This document shows positions 7,219 to 15,122 of a stretch of DNA of 35,473 nucleotides, in pieces (the stretch's first letter is position 1; each line of letters begins with the position of its first letter). This DNA comes from an uncultured Selenomonadaceae bacterium (GTDB lineage: Bacteria > Bacillota > Negativicutes > Selenomonadales > Selenomonadaceae). Both the position numbers and the translations under genes were made by a program. Location: assembly GCA_905234045.1 (NCBI GenBank), contig CAJOGS010000005.1, positions 1 through 35,473 of the forward strand. Direction: 5' to 3'. The notes beneath the pieces are model-generated. The model was not told where the DNA came from, searched no databases, and saw only the letters and a list, made by a program, of their open reading frames with translations.

Positions 7219-7839
7219 ATGGAAATTAAAATTATTAAAGCTGATTATATCGCATCAGCGGTAAAAAGTTCACAGTATCCCGAAGAAGTTTTGCCGGAAA
7301 TCGTTTTTATAGGGCGTTCAAATGTCGGCAAGTCTTCATTAATTAATTCTCTCTGCAACAGAAAAAATCTTGCGCGTACTTCGCAAGTGCCGGGTAAAAC
7401 TCAAACTATCAATTTTTACAAAGTTACTCTGAAAATTTTAACTGCCGACAATCTGACAATCTATCCATCTGTTCATCTGGTAGATTTGCCCGGCTACGGT
7501 TACGCCAAAACTTCAAAGACTAACCGCACTGTTTGGGCTAAATTTATTGACGAGTATTTGAAGAAAAGCCCGCAAATTAAATTTGTCTGTCAACTTGTCG
7601 ATATGCGCCACGCGCCTATGGATTCTGATTTGCAAATGTTTCAAAATATACTTGAAAAAAATTTGCCCGTACTGATTATCGCCACGAAGTCCGATAAACT
7701 TTCTAAAAATGAACGCGCAAAAAATTTAGCATTAATTAAAAAATCTTTCGCTATTGATGAATTGCCGATACTTCCTTACAGTTCCAAAAATTATGAAGGT
7801 ACTTCAGATTTGCTTGACGTTATTGCCGATTCTTTGTAA
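7219..7839 (+). CDS. engB: Ribosome biogenesis GTPase YsxC/EngB
   Basis: This 206-residue TRAFAC GTPase acts in large ribosomal subunit assembly. It shows G1 GRSNVGKSSLINSL (about residues 32-45), the switch segment TSQVPGKTQTINFY, G3 DLPGYGYAK, G4 TKSDKL and a G5 YSSKN. The length fits the family. There is no Shine-Dalgarno sequence; an extended -10 ends 9 nt before the ATG. It is followed after 50 nt, across a hairpin at 7843-7873, by the siroheme decarboxylase genes. Confidence 0.95.
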   Translation: MEIKIIKADYIASAVKSSQYPEEVLPEIVFIGRSNVGKSSLINSLCNRKNLARTSQVPGKTQTINFYKVTLKILTADNLTIYPSVHLVDLPGYGYAKTSKTNRTVWAKFIDEYLKKSPQIKFVCQLVDMRHAPMDSDLQMFQNILEKNLPVLIIATKSDKLSKNERAKNLALIKKSFAIDELPILPYSSKNYEGTSDLLDVIADSL

Positions 7840-7842
7840 AAT

Positions 7843-7873
7843 ATCTGAAATGAATACGTTTCATTTTTCAGAT
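7843..7873 (+). promoter_or_regulatory. Hairpin between engB and ahbA
   Basis: ATCTGAAA...TTTCAGAT, with additional pairing of TGAA to TTCA inside and a small bulge, forms a stem-loop. It ends directly before AAGGAG of ahbA. There is no clear T run after it, so it is more likely an RNA processing or translation-control element than a full terminator. Confidence 0.4.
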
Positions 7874-7889
7874 AAAGGAGAGTCAGACA

Positions 7890-8345
7890 ATGGAGCTTTC
7901 AATTTTCGACAAAGAATTATTGAACTACCTGCAGGGAAATATTCCAATTTGCAGCAGACCTTTTGCGAAAATGGCGGCGGAACTCGGCACGGACGAAGAA
8001 ACAATTATTTCAAGAATCCGCGCATTGAAGGCGGAGGGTTATCTTCGCCGTATCGGAACTTTTTTTAATTCAAACAATCTCGGTTACGTCGGCACTTTGG
8101 TTGCGTTGAAAGTTTCGCCGAATGAAATTGCGCCGGTTGCAGAGGCAGTTAATAAATATCCTGAAGCAACGCACAATTACGAACGCGAAGGCAAATATAA
8201 TTTGTGGTTTACACTTTTGACGCGGGATAAAAATCACGAATCAGATATTTTGAATGAAATTCGCAATTTGCCCGGCGTTGAGGATATGCTCAAATTAAAA
8301 TCTAACAAGAAGTACAAAGTCAATGTGCAATTCAAACTTAACTAA
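7890..8345 (+). CDS. ahbA: Siroheme decarboxylase subunit AhbA
   Basis: This 151-residue Lrp/AsnC-like protein has an N-terminal winged helix (FDKELLNYLQGNIPICSRPF; LGTDEETIISRIRALKAEGY) and a ferredoxin-like ligand domain. RRIGTFFNSNNLGYVGTLVA and the ATHNYEREGKYNLWFTLLTR segment match siroheme decarboxylases rather than amino-acid regulators. With AhbB it should decarboxylate siroheme to 12,18-didecarboxysiroheme, the first step of the alternative heme / heme d1 route. AAGGAG lies 9 nt before the ATG. It overlaps ahbB by 23 nt. No ahbC or ahbD is in the window. Confidence 0.8.
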   Translation: MELSIFDKELLNYLQGNIPICSRPFAKMAAELGTDEETIISRIRALKAEGYLRRIGTFFNSNNLGYVGTLVALKVSPNEIAPVAEAVNKYPEATHNYEREGKYNLWFTLLTRDKNHESDILNEIRNLPGVEDMLKLKSNKKYKVNVQFKLN

Positions 8346-8805
8346 AACCGACGAAGAAATTATCAAGGCGTTGCAGGAAGATTTTCCCTTGTGCGAGGAG
8401 CCTTATAAAGTTTTGGCGGAACGCGTAGGCGTAACCGAAGAAGAATTTTTACAGCGCGTTCAAAAATTTGTTGCAGAGAAAAAAATTCGCAAAATGGGCG
8501 CGGTACTTCGACACCGTGAAGTAGGATTTAAATTCAACGCGCTGTGTGCGTGGGAAGTGCCGCCTGAAAAATTGGACGACGTGGCAAAAATTATGTCGAA
8601 TCACCCTGCAGTTTCGCACTGCTACGACAGAAACACCGCGCCGAATTGGAATTATAATCTTTATACTATGATTCATGCCAAAACCCGCGAAGAGTGCGAC
8701 GCCATTATTTTAGAATTGGCGAAAATGGCGGGCATTGAAAATTATCAAGTGCTTTATTCAAAAAAAGAATGGAAAAAAACTTCCATGAAATATTTTAAAG
8801 ACTAG
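8323..8805 (+). CDS. ahbB: Siroheme decarboxylase subunit AhbB
   Basis: This 160-residue paralogue of the preceding gene has an N-terminal winged helix and a C-terminal AsnC-like domain. KMGAVLRHREVGFKFNALCA carries the conserved RHR-x-x-G-F signature of AhbB, and HPAVSHCYDRNTAPNWNYNL corresponds to the active-site loop. The start ATG 8323 lies inside ahbA with only a weak upstream AGAAG, which suggests translational coupling and a heterodimer. The TAG stop at 8803-8805 opens a heptamer TAG array. Confidence 0.82.
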   Translation: MCNSNLTKTDEEIIKALQEDFPLCEEPYKVLAERVGVTEEEFLQRVQKFVAEKKIRKMGAVLRHREVGFKFNALCAWEVPPEKLDDVAKIMSNHPAVSHCYDRNTAPNWNYNLYTMIHAKTREECDAIILELAKMAGIENYQVLYSKKEWKKTSMKYFKD

Positions 8806-8844
8806 GATTAAAGGGCTAGTGGTTAGTGGTTAGGTTTTAGAAGT
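8803..8844. repeat. 7-bp TAG tandem array at the ahbB stop
   Basis: TAG occurs at 8803 (the stop codon), 8817, 8824, 8831 and 8838. The 8810 unit is degenerate (AAAGGGC). This is an exact 7-bp phase over six units. Confidence 0.8.
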
Positions 8845-8968
8845 TGCAGATGATTATCGAAAAAATTTACTGACTAAGCAAAAAAGCGTCTTTATTTTTT
8901 TCTTTGACAAGACAAAGAAAAAGTTCGTTAAATATAAAAATAATTTTTAAAATAATCTTCAACAGCAA
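8845..8968. repeat. Short degenerate repeat element
   Basis: This stretch holds the AAAAAGCGTCTTT module and the TTTCTTTG-ACAAGA-CAAAGAAA hairpin (about 8900-8930) found in the other elements. It lies between a TAG array on the left and a CTA array on the right. Clear inverted ends are not visible. Confidence 0.45.
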
Positions 8969-9010
8969 CTAATTACTAACAACTACAAAACTATACCACT
9001 ACCACACTAC
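8969..9010. repeat. CTA tandem array upstream of the MFS gene
   Basis: CTA occurs at 8969, 8976, 8983 (7-bp steps), then 8991, 8999 and 9007 (8-bp steps). This is the opposite orientation to the array at 8803-8844 and closes the same intergenic region. Confidence 0.75.
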
Positions 9011-9053
9011 ACGGATATTAGCTTTTAAATCTAAGAATAGGAGCAAAAATTTA

Positions 9054-10265
9054 ATGACAAAAAAATTTCCATTTCATTATGGTTACATTGTGGCGGCGTG
9101 TTGTACCCTCGTTACAATGTTTAATATCGGACTGGTGCTCAGTTGCGCCGGTATTTTTTTTGTACCGATAAGCGAAGAGTTAGGCGTTCCCGTCGGCAAA
9201 GTTGCAATGTACCTTTCATTCAATTTAATTGCGTCGTCGATAATGCTTTCATTTTCCGGAAAACTTATGGAAAAATTCGGCGCACGGCTGATGATGACAA
9301 TTTCCTCAATCATTATGGGCATAACTTTAATAACAATGTCGAAATTTACCGCGCTGTGGCAATTTTACGCGGCGGGTACAGTTTTGGGCATTACATTTAC
9401 ATTTTTAATGTATTTGAGTTTCCCGACGATTATACCGCGTTGGTTTAATAAAAAAGTCGGCTTAATGATTGGAATTGCGGCGGCAGGTTCAAGCATTGGT
9501 GGCGCAATTTTTAATCCTGTTTGCGGAATGTTGATAAACAATTACGGCTGGCGAACTACTTATATAATTTTGGGCGCGGTGATTTTAATTGTAGTTTCGC
9601 CGATAATTGGAATTTTTTTGAGAAATAAACCTGCTGATGTCGGATTAAAACCTTACGGCGATTCAAATATTTCTGCGCGACAAAATAAAAATGACGGTTA
9701 CGAATACCGCCAAGTTTTGAAAATGCCGATGTTTTACGGCTTGTTTATGTTTGGTTTTCTGATGAGTACGATTGCAAGCGTTTTCCATTTTGTGCCGAAA
9801 TACGCGGCAACTTTAAATTTTAGTTTGGAAGAAGCGGCAATGGCGGCAAGCGCGGCAATGATTGGCTCAACAATCGGCAAAGTCGGACTCGGCTGGATTA
9901 ATGATAAAAGTTTGAAACTCGGCGTACTTGCCACTATAGGACTTGGAATTTTTGGACTTGCTTTAATGTTTTTGGGAAATTCCGGACTGACATTTTTAAT
10001 TGGCGGCGGCTTTTTATTCGGCTGGGCTTATGCCGGCGTATTTGTACAAACGCCGCTGCTTGTTCGCGCAGTTTTCGGCAACAAAAGTTATTCGCAAATT
10101 TATTCCAACATTTCAATCGGCTTGACAGTCTCGGCGGCAATAGCAATGGCGGCATGGGGATATTTGGCGGAAATTGGCGGCTACAGCGCAGTTTTCAGCG
10201 TCGCAATAGTTTTACTTGCAATTTGCGGCGTGATTGGTTTCAGAGCTTTAAAAACGGCTAAATAA
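9054..10265 (+). CDS. MFS transporter, oxalate/formate antiporter (OFA)-like
   Basis: This 403-residue integral membrane protein has 12 predicted helices in two six-helix halves. The opening FPFHYGYIVAACCTLVTMFN and the GWRTTYIILGAVILIV after helix 5 fit the OFA branch of the major facilitator superfamily; KPADVGLKPYGD ends the first half. Family members exchange organic acids; the substrate is not deducible. AGGAG lies about 9 nt before the ATG. It is a single gene between an array-filled gap and a bidirectional terminator. Confidence 0.82.
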   Translation: MTKKFPFHYGYIVAACCTLVTMFNIGLVLSCAGIFFVPISEELGVPVGKVAMYLSFNLIASSIMLSFSGKLMEKFGARLMMTISSIIMGITLITMSKFTALWQFYAAGTVLGITFTFLMYLSFPTIIPRWFNKKVGLMIGIAAAGSSIGGAIFNPVCGMLINNYGWRTTYIILGAVILIVVSPIIGIFLRNKPADVGLKPYGDSNISARQNKNDGYEYRQVLKMPMFYGLFMFGFLMSTIASVFHFVPKYAATLNFSLEEAAMAASAAMIGSTIGKVGLGWINDKSLKLGVLATIGLGIFGLALMFLGNSGLTFLIGGGFLFGWAYAGVFVQTPLLVRAVFGNKSYSQIYSNISIGLTVSAAIAMAAWGYLAEIGGYSAVFSVAIVLLAICGVIGFRALKTAK

Positions 10266-10281
10266 TTTGCAAATTTCTTTA

Positions 10282-10311
10282 AAAAACCCTTCCAAACGGC
10301 AGGGCTTTTTT
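10282..10311. terminator. Bidirectional terminator
   Basis: AAAAACCCT and AGGGCTTTTT pair around a 10-nt loop with one A-C mismatch. T runs follow in both directions. It lies between the convergent MFS gene and the membrane-anchored unknown, whose TAA stop overlaps the T run. Confidence 0.7.
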
Positions 10312-10798
10312 ATTCGCTTGATGGATATACAAATATACAAGAAAGTTTGTTTTCATAAAATTTATTTAAACTTATGCCGCCGATGCCATAAAGAATAGCT
10401 CCCTCGTTACTTTGAACGAATTTTTCTATTTCATCAAATTCCAATATATGAACCTTGTTAATACTGAATAAAACTTTTTTGCACGTAGTTTCAAAATCTT
10501 TAATTGAAAAGTCGTTAGGCTCGTTAACTGCAATCATTAACAATTTTATTCTGCCGTTCAAATCATCTGTATAAGCCGCAATGTGCATACCGTTATCTAA
10601 CGAATATATAATTTCGCCGCTTTTTTCATTTTGGGTGTAGATTATTTTTGCGCCTGATACAAGCGAGTTGTTATAAGCGTCTCTAAATTCTTCAGGCGTT
10701 CCAAAGTCTTTTTGCAGACTTAAGGCGTTAAGAACTGCAATACATATTATTACTGCCAAAATTGCACTTGCAATGATATTCTTCTTAGTGTATTCCAT
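10310..10798 (-). CDS. Membrane-anchored protein of unknown function
   Basis: I do not recognise this 162-residue protein. One hydrophobic segment covers about residues 9-27 (IIASAILAVIICIAVLNALS) after a short positive N-terminus, so the rest is probably outside the cytoplasm. The soluble part is mixed alpha/beta, with YTQNEKSGEIIYSLDNGMHI and two cysteines (FETTCKKVLF and KLSCIFVYP). There is no lipobox. The ribosome site is weak (AAGAGA about 10 nt from the ATG). The upstream region is the short 10829-10990 repeat element. Confidence 0.65.
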   Translation of the reverse strand: MEYTKKNIIASAILAVIICIAVLNALSLQKDFGTPEEFRDAYNNSLVSGAKIIYTQNEKSGEIIYSLDNGMHIAAYTDDLNGRIKLLMIAVNEPNDFSIKDFETTCKKVLFSINKVHILEFDEIEKFVQSNEGAILYGIGGISLNKFYENKLSCIFVYPSSE

Positions 10799-10828
10799 AT
10801 CGTATAATTCTCTTAAATATTTTTCGGT

Positions 10829-10990
10829 CGTGTTGGTAAAATAGATTTTAGACTGTTTGTAAAATATTTTTTATAAATTAAATGTACTTTTTCTTTGCTC
10901 GTCCAAAGAAAGGCGGCGGCGGGCGTCCATGACCGCCGTTTCCTAAACTTGCAAACGTTACACTATTTTTAACTTTACCAACACGCCCTA
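10829..10990. repeat. 162-bp inverted-end repeat element
   Basis: The ends CGTGTTGGTAAA (10829-10840) and TTTACCAACACG (10974-10985) are perfect 12-bp inverted repeats; the right end continues to CCCTA. The interior has the GTACTTTTTCTTTG / CAAAGAAA hairpin (about 10884-10912) and a GGCGG...CCGCC stem. There is no reading frame. It separates two minus-strand genes. Confidence 0.7.
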
Positions 10991-10996
10991 ATCTGT

Positions 10997-11977
10997 TCAA
11001 GTAAAATTTTTAAAAATTTCCAGTAACAATTTATCAATTTTTGCATAGTCGGGACGATCCGGCAAATGTGAATTTTTATACGCCGACAAAATTTTTGCGT
11101 CGTATTCATCAACCATTTTGAAAACTTCGTCAAGCGTAATTTCACCAGTGTGAATTTTTCTTAAAATCGGCAAATCTTTTTCACGGTAAGTTATAATTCC
11201 GCGCCCTTCCAAAATATCAATTCCCGTCATATACAGGCGAATTAAATGCATTGCGTGCTTGTGCAAATGGTTATCATCTTTCTTGCGGTTGCGGTGATTC
11301 AATTTTGCGTAATTATTTAGCATTGTACCGAGACCCGCATTCATGGCAAAAAATTTTTTCAACGGCAATTTTTGGGCGTCAACCGAAATTAAAATTTCTT
11401 CGCCGAGTTCAAAATTTATTTCGGCATGATTTAAGCCGTATTCATTCTGACAAGCAAGCATCATTGATTCGATTGATTTAATAATGTGCAAATTTTTTTC
11501 ACGTTGCGGGTAACTGTCATTAGCCAACGCATTTTGCAAGCGTCGAAGTTGCGCCGTAGCATAACCGACAAATTTTTTGTACGCCAATTTTGACAAAAAA
11601 ATTTCCGCGTTATCACGGATTTTTTTGCCAACGGCATTCATATACAAAATATCTTGTTCCCGCGTGCCGAGCATTTCAATAACGTTGGGATTACATTCGG
11701 CGCAGAGTTTGAAAAATTTTCGCAAGCTGTAAATTACTGTATCAGTTTCAGAATCTTCAATTTGCTCAAAACTTTTGTCAATCAAAACAGAATCTACCGA
11801 CTCAAGCGCAATTCCGCGAATGTCTGTATCGGAATTTTCATTGTTCGTGCCGTAAGCCCTTGAGCCGGCAAGCGTCAAATAAATAATATTTTTTCCGAGC
11901 CGCTTATCTTCAGTTAAAAATTTATACGCGGGCATTAAAAGCGGCGAATTATTTTCAAAAATATTTTCAGTGTTCAT
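10997..11977 (-). CDS. RlaP-like nucleotidyltransferase
   Basis: This 326-residue protein has the polymerase-beta-type nucleotidyltransferase signature LTLAGSRAYGTNNENSDTDI, with GS and the paired acidic D-x-D metal ligands. VIYSLRKFFKLCAECNPNVI follows, as in the predicted nucleotidyltransferase family that includes RlaP. A helical C-terminal half follows (LHKHAMHLIRLYMTGIDIL). The substrate is unknown; a tRNA or other RNA end is possible by family analogy. I chose ATG 11977, which lies inside the end of rpiB (11-nt overlap), because the upstream ATG at 12028 would place 17 extra residues deep in rpiB. Confidence 0.75.
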   Translation of the reverse strand: MNTENIFENNSPLLMPAYKFLTEDKRLGKNIIYLTLAGSRAYGTNNENSDTDIRGIALESVDSVLIDKSFEQIEDSETDTVIYSLRKFFKLCAECNPNVIEMLGTREQDILYMNAVGKKIRDNAEIFLSKLAYKKFVGYATAQLRRLQNALANDSYPQREKNLHIIKSIESMMLACQNEYGLNHAEINFELGEEILISVDAQKLPLKKFFAMNAGLGTMLNNYAKLNHRNRKKDDNHLHKHAMHLIRLYMTGIDILEGRGIITYREKDLPILRKIHTGEITLDEVFKMVDEYDAKILSAYKNSHLPDRPDYAKIDKLLLEIFKNFT

Positions 11978-12416
11978 TATTTTCAAGTGCAGACATTTTT
12001 GCAAGGCGGCGGTTATGGCGTTCATCATTAGAAAAATCTGTAGTCAACCACGCCTTCACAATTTCGCCCGCAACGCCAAAACCTAAAACGCGACCGCCCA
12101 TTGCCAAAACATTTGCATTGTTGTGTTCGCGGCTCATCTTCGCAGAAAAAACATCATTGCACAAGGCGCAACGAATACCCTTGATTTTATTTGCGGCGAT
12201 TGAAATACCGATGCCCGTACCGCAAAGTAAAATTCCGCGCTCCGCCTTGCCGCTGACAACTTCGGCGCAAACTTTTTCCGCAATATCGGGATAATCTACC
12301 GAATCATTTCCGAAAGTGCCGACATCATTAATTTCAACGTCAAAATTTGCCAAAACTTTTTTAACTGCGTCCTTCAATTCAACCGCGCCATGATCACTGC
12401 CAATAGTAATTTTCAT
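11967..12416 (-). CDS. rpiB: Ribose 5-phosphate isomerase B
   Basis: This 149-residue LacAB/RpiB enzyme interconverts ribose 5-phosphate and ribulose 5-phosphate in the pentose phosphate pathway. MKITIGSDHGAVELK starts the fold. Cys65 in LLCGTGIGISIAANK is the catalytic base position, and His98 in SREHNNANVLAMGGR matches the family. GGGAG lies 8 nt before ATG 12416. TTGACG-N17-TAAAAT lies just upstream. The unrelated nucleotidyltransferase gene overlaps its end. Confidence 0.95.
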   Translation of the reverse strand: MKITIGSDHGAVELKDAVKKVLANFDVEINDVGTFGNDSVDYPDIAEKVCAEVVSGKAERGILLCGTGIGISIAANKIKGIRCALCNDVFSAKMSREHNNANVLAMGGRVLGFGVAGEIVKAWLTTDFSNDERHNRRLAKMSALENNEH

Positions 12417-12441
12417 TTCAATCACTCCCAGATTTTTTTTG

Positions 12442-12470
12442 ATTTTATAATGATTTAAATTTGGCGTCAA
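12442..12470 (-). promoter_or_regulatory. Promoter of rpiB
   Basis: On the minus strand TTGACG (12470-12465), a 17-nt spacer and TAAAAT (12447-12442) form a strong sigma-A type promoter about 20 nt before the rpiB ribosome site. Confidence 0.7.
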
Positions 12471-12475
12471 GATAG

Positions 12476-12504
12476 TTGCAGAAATTGCGGCGCGGCTTTA
12501 TAAT
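12476..12504 (+). promoter_or_regulatory. Promoter of yaaR-holB
   Basis: TTGCAG (12476-12481), a 17-nt spacer and TATAAT (12499-12504) make a sigma-A type promoter. The start is near 12511, 20 nt before the yaaR ATG. It is back to back with the rpiB promoter. Confidence 0.7.
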
Positions 12505-12530
12505 TTGCCGATGAAAGAGAGTGATTTTAA

Positions 12531-12986
12531 ATGGCTGTAAAAATTGGGACAATGACGACGCCGACTTCTCCATTTGAATTTATTCACGGGAAAAGCGACC
12601 GCGTACAAGAAAAAGATACAAGTTTTGCCGAAGAACTTTTCGACCAACAAAATGAAGGCGTTTCGCATGAAGAAATGGAGGCTATGCTCAAAAAAATTGA
12701 CGAGCAAGCCGGAAAATTAAGCAGAACGCCGACATATGAAGAACTGCGCGAATATCGCACGATGATTAAAAATTTTATAGGCGCGGCTGTCGGCAGTATG
12801 TACGAATTGAACGCGCAAGCCGGCTGGGACAGAATGGGGCGTCAGCGCGTTTATACGACGGTTAGAAAAGTTGACCGCAAACTGGAAGAAATGGCTGAAA
12901 AAATTCGGCTGGGACAATCTGATAAACTGGACATTATCGCAAGTCATGACGCAATACGCGGTATGCTTGTCGATCTGTATATGTGA
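12531..12986 (+). CDS. yaaR: YaaR family protein (DUF327)
   Basis: This 151-residue mostly helical protein is of the YaaR family. TSFAEELFDQQNEGVSHEEM, RTPTYEELREYRTMIKNFIG and GRQRVYTTVRKVDRKLEEMA are typical, and so is the location directly before holB. The biochemical role of the family is not settled. Its TGA stop overlaps the holB ATG by 1 nt. Transcription is from the promoter at 12476-12504. Confidence 0.85.
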   Translation: MAVKIGTMTTPTSPFEFIHGKSDRVQEKDTSFAEELFDQQNEGVSHEEMEAMLKKIDEQAGKLSRTPTYEELREYRTMIKNFIGAAVGSMYELNAQAGWDRMGRQRVYTTVRKVDRKLEEMAEKIRLGQSDKLDIIASHDAIRGMLVDLYM

Positions 12987-13978
12987 TGAATAAATTTAGT
13001 TGGCAAAATATTTTTGGTAACGCGCCGCGTATTGAGCATTTGAAAAAAATTTTGTCTGAAGAAAAATTTCCGCACGCTGTAATTTTTTCAGGCGTTGAAG
13101 GTATCGGCAAAAGAAAAATCGCCGAAATTTGCGCGGCGGCTTTACTTTGTGAAAATTCAAATGTTGAGGCTTGCGGCGTCTGTGAAAGTTGCCGAATGTT
13201 GGCGGCGGGCAGTCACCCTGATTTTTATATTGTGGAGCCGGAAAAATCTAAATCTGCGCCGAATATCAAAATTGGACAAATTCGCACTCTTCAAAATGAA
13301 GTTTCATTACAGCCGAATCATTCAAATTGCAGAGTTGTCATTATTGACGGCGCGGAACTGATGAACAACGCGGCGGCGAATTGTCTTTTGAAAACTTTGG
13401 AAGAACCGACGGGGCAAACGATTTTTATTTTGACTTCCGCCAATCGCGCAGGGCTTTTAATGACTTTGCGCTCACGTTGCGGCACGATTAATTTTGAAAA
13501 AATTTCATCGGAACAAATTCAAAATGCGTTGGAAATGCGCGGCGTTGAATCCGAACGCGCCGAAACTGTTTCACTGATTGCCGACGGCAGTTTTGGACGC
13601 GCTTTAAAATTGGAAGAATCAGGCGGCTATGAAATTCGTGAAGACGCCTTGAATTTTCTGGAAAATCTTTTGGCAAAAAAAATTACCGTCGAAGAAATTT
13701 TCAATCGCGGCAAAAATTTTTCTGACGGTTCAAGGGAAAATTTTTCTGACTTCGTTACATATATTCAAAAAATTCTGCGCGATGTTTTTTTACTCAATCA
13801 AGCCGAACTTTATAATTCTGATTTAAAATTGCGTCTTGAAAAATTTAAAATCTCGGAAAAAACTTTGTACGAACTTTTTGACGAAGGCAAAAAAATTCAG
13901 CGCAAACTTGCTTCAAATGCAAATCTGCGCCTTTTGGTTGAATCTTATTTTATAAAACTAAAACAAATTGCTGATTAG
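12986..13978 (+). CDS. holB: DNA polymerase III subunit delta'
   Basis: This 330-residue AAA+ clamp-loader subunit begins WQNIFGNAPRIEHLKKIL and has the P-loop SGVEGIGKRKIAE. A zinc finger of four cysteines follows (LCENSNVEACGVCESCRML), then the sensor region VVIIDGAELMNNAAANCLLK, TLEEPTGQTIFILTSA and RSRCGTINF. It helps load the beta clamp at the replication fork. The start is ATG 12986 in a TGATG overlap with yaaR; a GTG one codon earlier is possible. The TAG stop is the first unit of a heptamer array. Confidence 0.92.
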   Translation: MNKFSWQNIFGNAPRIEHLKKILSEEKFPHAVIFSGVEGIGKRKIAEICAAALLCENSNVEACGVCESCRMLAAGSHPDFYIVEPEKSKSAPNIKIGQIRTLQNEVSLQPNHSNCRVVIIDGAELMNNAAANCLLKTLEEPTGQTIFILTSANRAGLLMTLRSRCGTINFEKISSEQIQNALEMRGVESERAETVSLIADGSFGRALKLEESGGYEIREDALNFLENLLAKKITVEEIFNRGKNFSDGSRENFSDFVTYIQKILRDVFLLNQAELYNSDLKLRLEKFKISEKTLYELFDEGKKIQRKLASNANLRLLVESYFIKLKQIAD

Positions 13979-14044
13979 GCAGTAGGCAAGAGGCATTAGG
14001 CAGTAGTACTATCACACTACACCACTACCACACTACCCAACTAC
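13976..14044. repeat. TAG (7-bp) and CTA (8-bp) arrays abutting, after holB
   Basis: From the holB stop codon, TAG occurs at 13976, 13983, 13997 and 14004 (7-bp phase; the 13990 unit is GAGGCAT). The sequence then flips, and CTA occurs at 14009, 14017, 14025, 14033 and 14041 (exact 8-bp phase). The junction TAGTACTA is palindromic. No element lies between the two arrays here. Confidence 0.85.
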
Positions 14045-14058
14045 AAGAGGTGTAAATC

Positions 14059-14589
14059 ATGAAAAAACTTCTAAAAATCTTTGCAGTTATTGTATCGTTG
14101 CTGACAATTTCAATTTCGGCGGCGTCGGCAGAAAGTCCATATCCTGCCACTTTGGAAAATGGCGTTTTAATTTGTGTTGACGGCGGAATGGGCGTTGGTC
14201 GCTACGCTGATAAAGATTCTGTGAGCGTCGATAAATACGCGCCGCCTTTCTATGAACTTTCGATTGATATTTTTACAGTTAATTTTTCTGAAGAATATTG
14301 GAAAGAACACGGCAATTATATTTACAGTCCCTATAATATCAGTAATACTGTAAGATTGTATTTTCGATACAACTGGGATACAAAAACAATTTTCCATAAA
14401 CAAAACGACGTTTGGAAAGTTTGGGATTTAAACCGCCATTACAGCCACGCTGACGGCAACCCCTTAATCCCGTACGCCGCCGAAGTTGCATTTGTTTCGG
14501 CGTATCATATGAAATTTTTTGACGATAAAACAGGTTACGACGGTTACCGCGTAATTGACAAAGTTTTATATGACGCGCTCGGTATTTAG
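14059..14589 (+). CDS. Secreted protein of unknown function
   Basis: This 176-residue protein has a clear Sec signal peptide (MKKLLKIFAVIVSLLTISIS, with cleavage after ASA at residue 24) and no lipobox. The mature part is rich in aromatic residues (YELSIDIFTVNFSEEYWKEH; VRLYFRYNWDTKTIFHKQND) and ends AYHMKFFDDKTGYDGYRVID. It is probably periplasmic or secreted. I do not recognise the family. AGAGGTG precedes the ATG. Its TAG stop at 14587-14589 opens a heptamer array. Confidence 0.7.
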   Translation: MKKLLKIFAVIVSLLTISISAASAESPYPATLENGVLICVDGGMGVGRYADKDSVSVDKYAPPFYELSIDIFTVNFSEEYWKEHGNYIYSPYNISNTVRLYFRYNWDTKTIFHKQNDVWKVWDLNRHYSHADGNPLIPYAAEVAFVSAYHMKFFDDKTGYDGYRVIDKVLYDALGI

Positions 14590-14610
14590 GGGCTAAGGGC
14601 TAGAGACTAG
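14587..14610. repeat. 7-bp TAG array at the stop of the secreted protein
   Basis: TAG/TAA triplets occur at 14587 (the stop codon), 14594 (TAA), 14601 and 14608 in exact 7-bp phase. The last one is also the first triplet of the inverted end of the next repeat element. Confidence 0.8.
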
Positions 14611-14855
14611 GGCGTGTTGAAAAATTAAAAAATCCGCAAAGTGCGGACGGAAATTACTTGCTAAGGGCGTACGGTAACGTTCGTGCGACCAAAAGGAGCT
14701 TACCTACTAAGGGCGTGCGATAATCTAGCAGCTTTGCGGATTCGTTACCGTCTTTTCTTTTGGTACTTTTCTTTGGACGAGCAAAGAAAAGTACATTTAA
14801 ATAGAAAAAAATATCTGCAAATTAATCTTAAAATTGACTTTTTCAACACGCTCTA
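14608..14855. repeat. 248-bp inverted-end repeat element
   Basis: The left end TAGGGCGTGTTGAAAAA (14608) and the right end, read from the minus strand as TAGAGCGTGTTGAAAAA (from 14855), differ at one position. The interior has a perfect 13-bp hairpin at 14763-14794 (GTACTTTTCTTTG, loop GACGAG, complement). It also has AATCCGC / GCGGATT modules. There is no reading frame. Confidence 0.75.
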
Positions 14856-15122
14856 GGAGTAGCTTTGCGGATTTGATAACGTCCTTTCTTTTTGGTACTT
14901 GCAAATTCGATGAATAATTTGACAAGACAAAGAAAAAGTACTTTAAATATAAAAATTTAAATTTGAAAACCAATTTATTCAACTTGCCCTAGGTGCTGTT
15001 TAACAATGCAAAATTTTTTTAAATGTACCTTCTTTTTTCCAAAGCAAAAAAGGAGCAACGCTCCTACTCGTCGCCTTGCAAGTAACAAAAGAAAAGTGCT
15101 TTAAAATGAATCCGCAAATCTG
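14853..15122. repeat. Two further repeat elements tiled end to end
   Basis: A second element starts at the CTAG of 14853-14856 and ends at 14989-14992 (TTATTCAACTTGCCCTAG). A third starts with TAGGTGCTGTTTAACAAT at 14990 and runs to the array at 15123. Neighbouring elements share the palindromic CTAG. They carry the TTGACAAGACAAAGAAAAAG hairpin half and the CTCCTACTCGTCGCC module, which appears inverted near 18441-18465. No gene is seen. Confidence 0.6.

Noticed and set aside
7890-8805. Pair of Lrp/AsnC amino-acid regulators
   Set aside because: The RHR-x-x-GF and HNY/HCY-R loops and the tandem overlapping arrangement fit AhbA/AhbB better.
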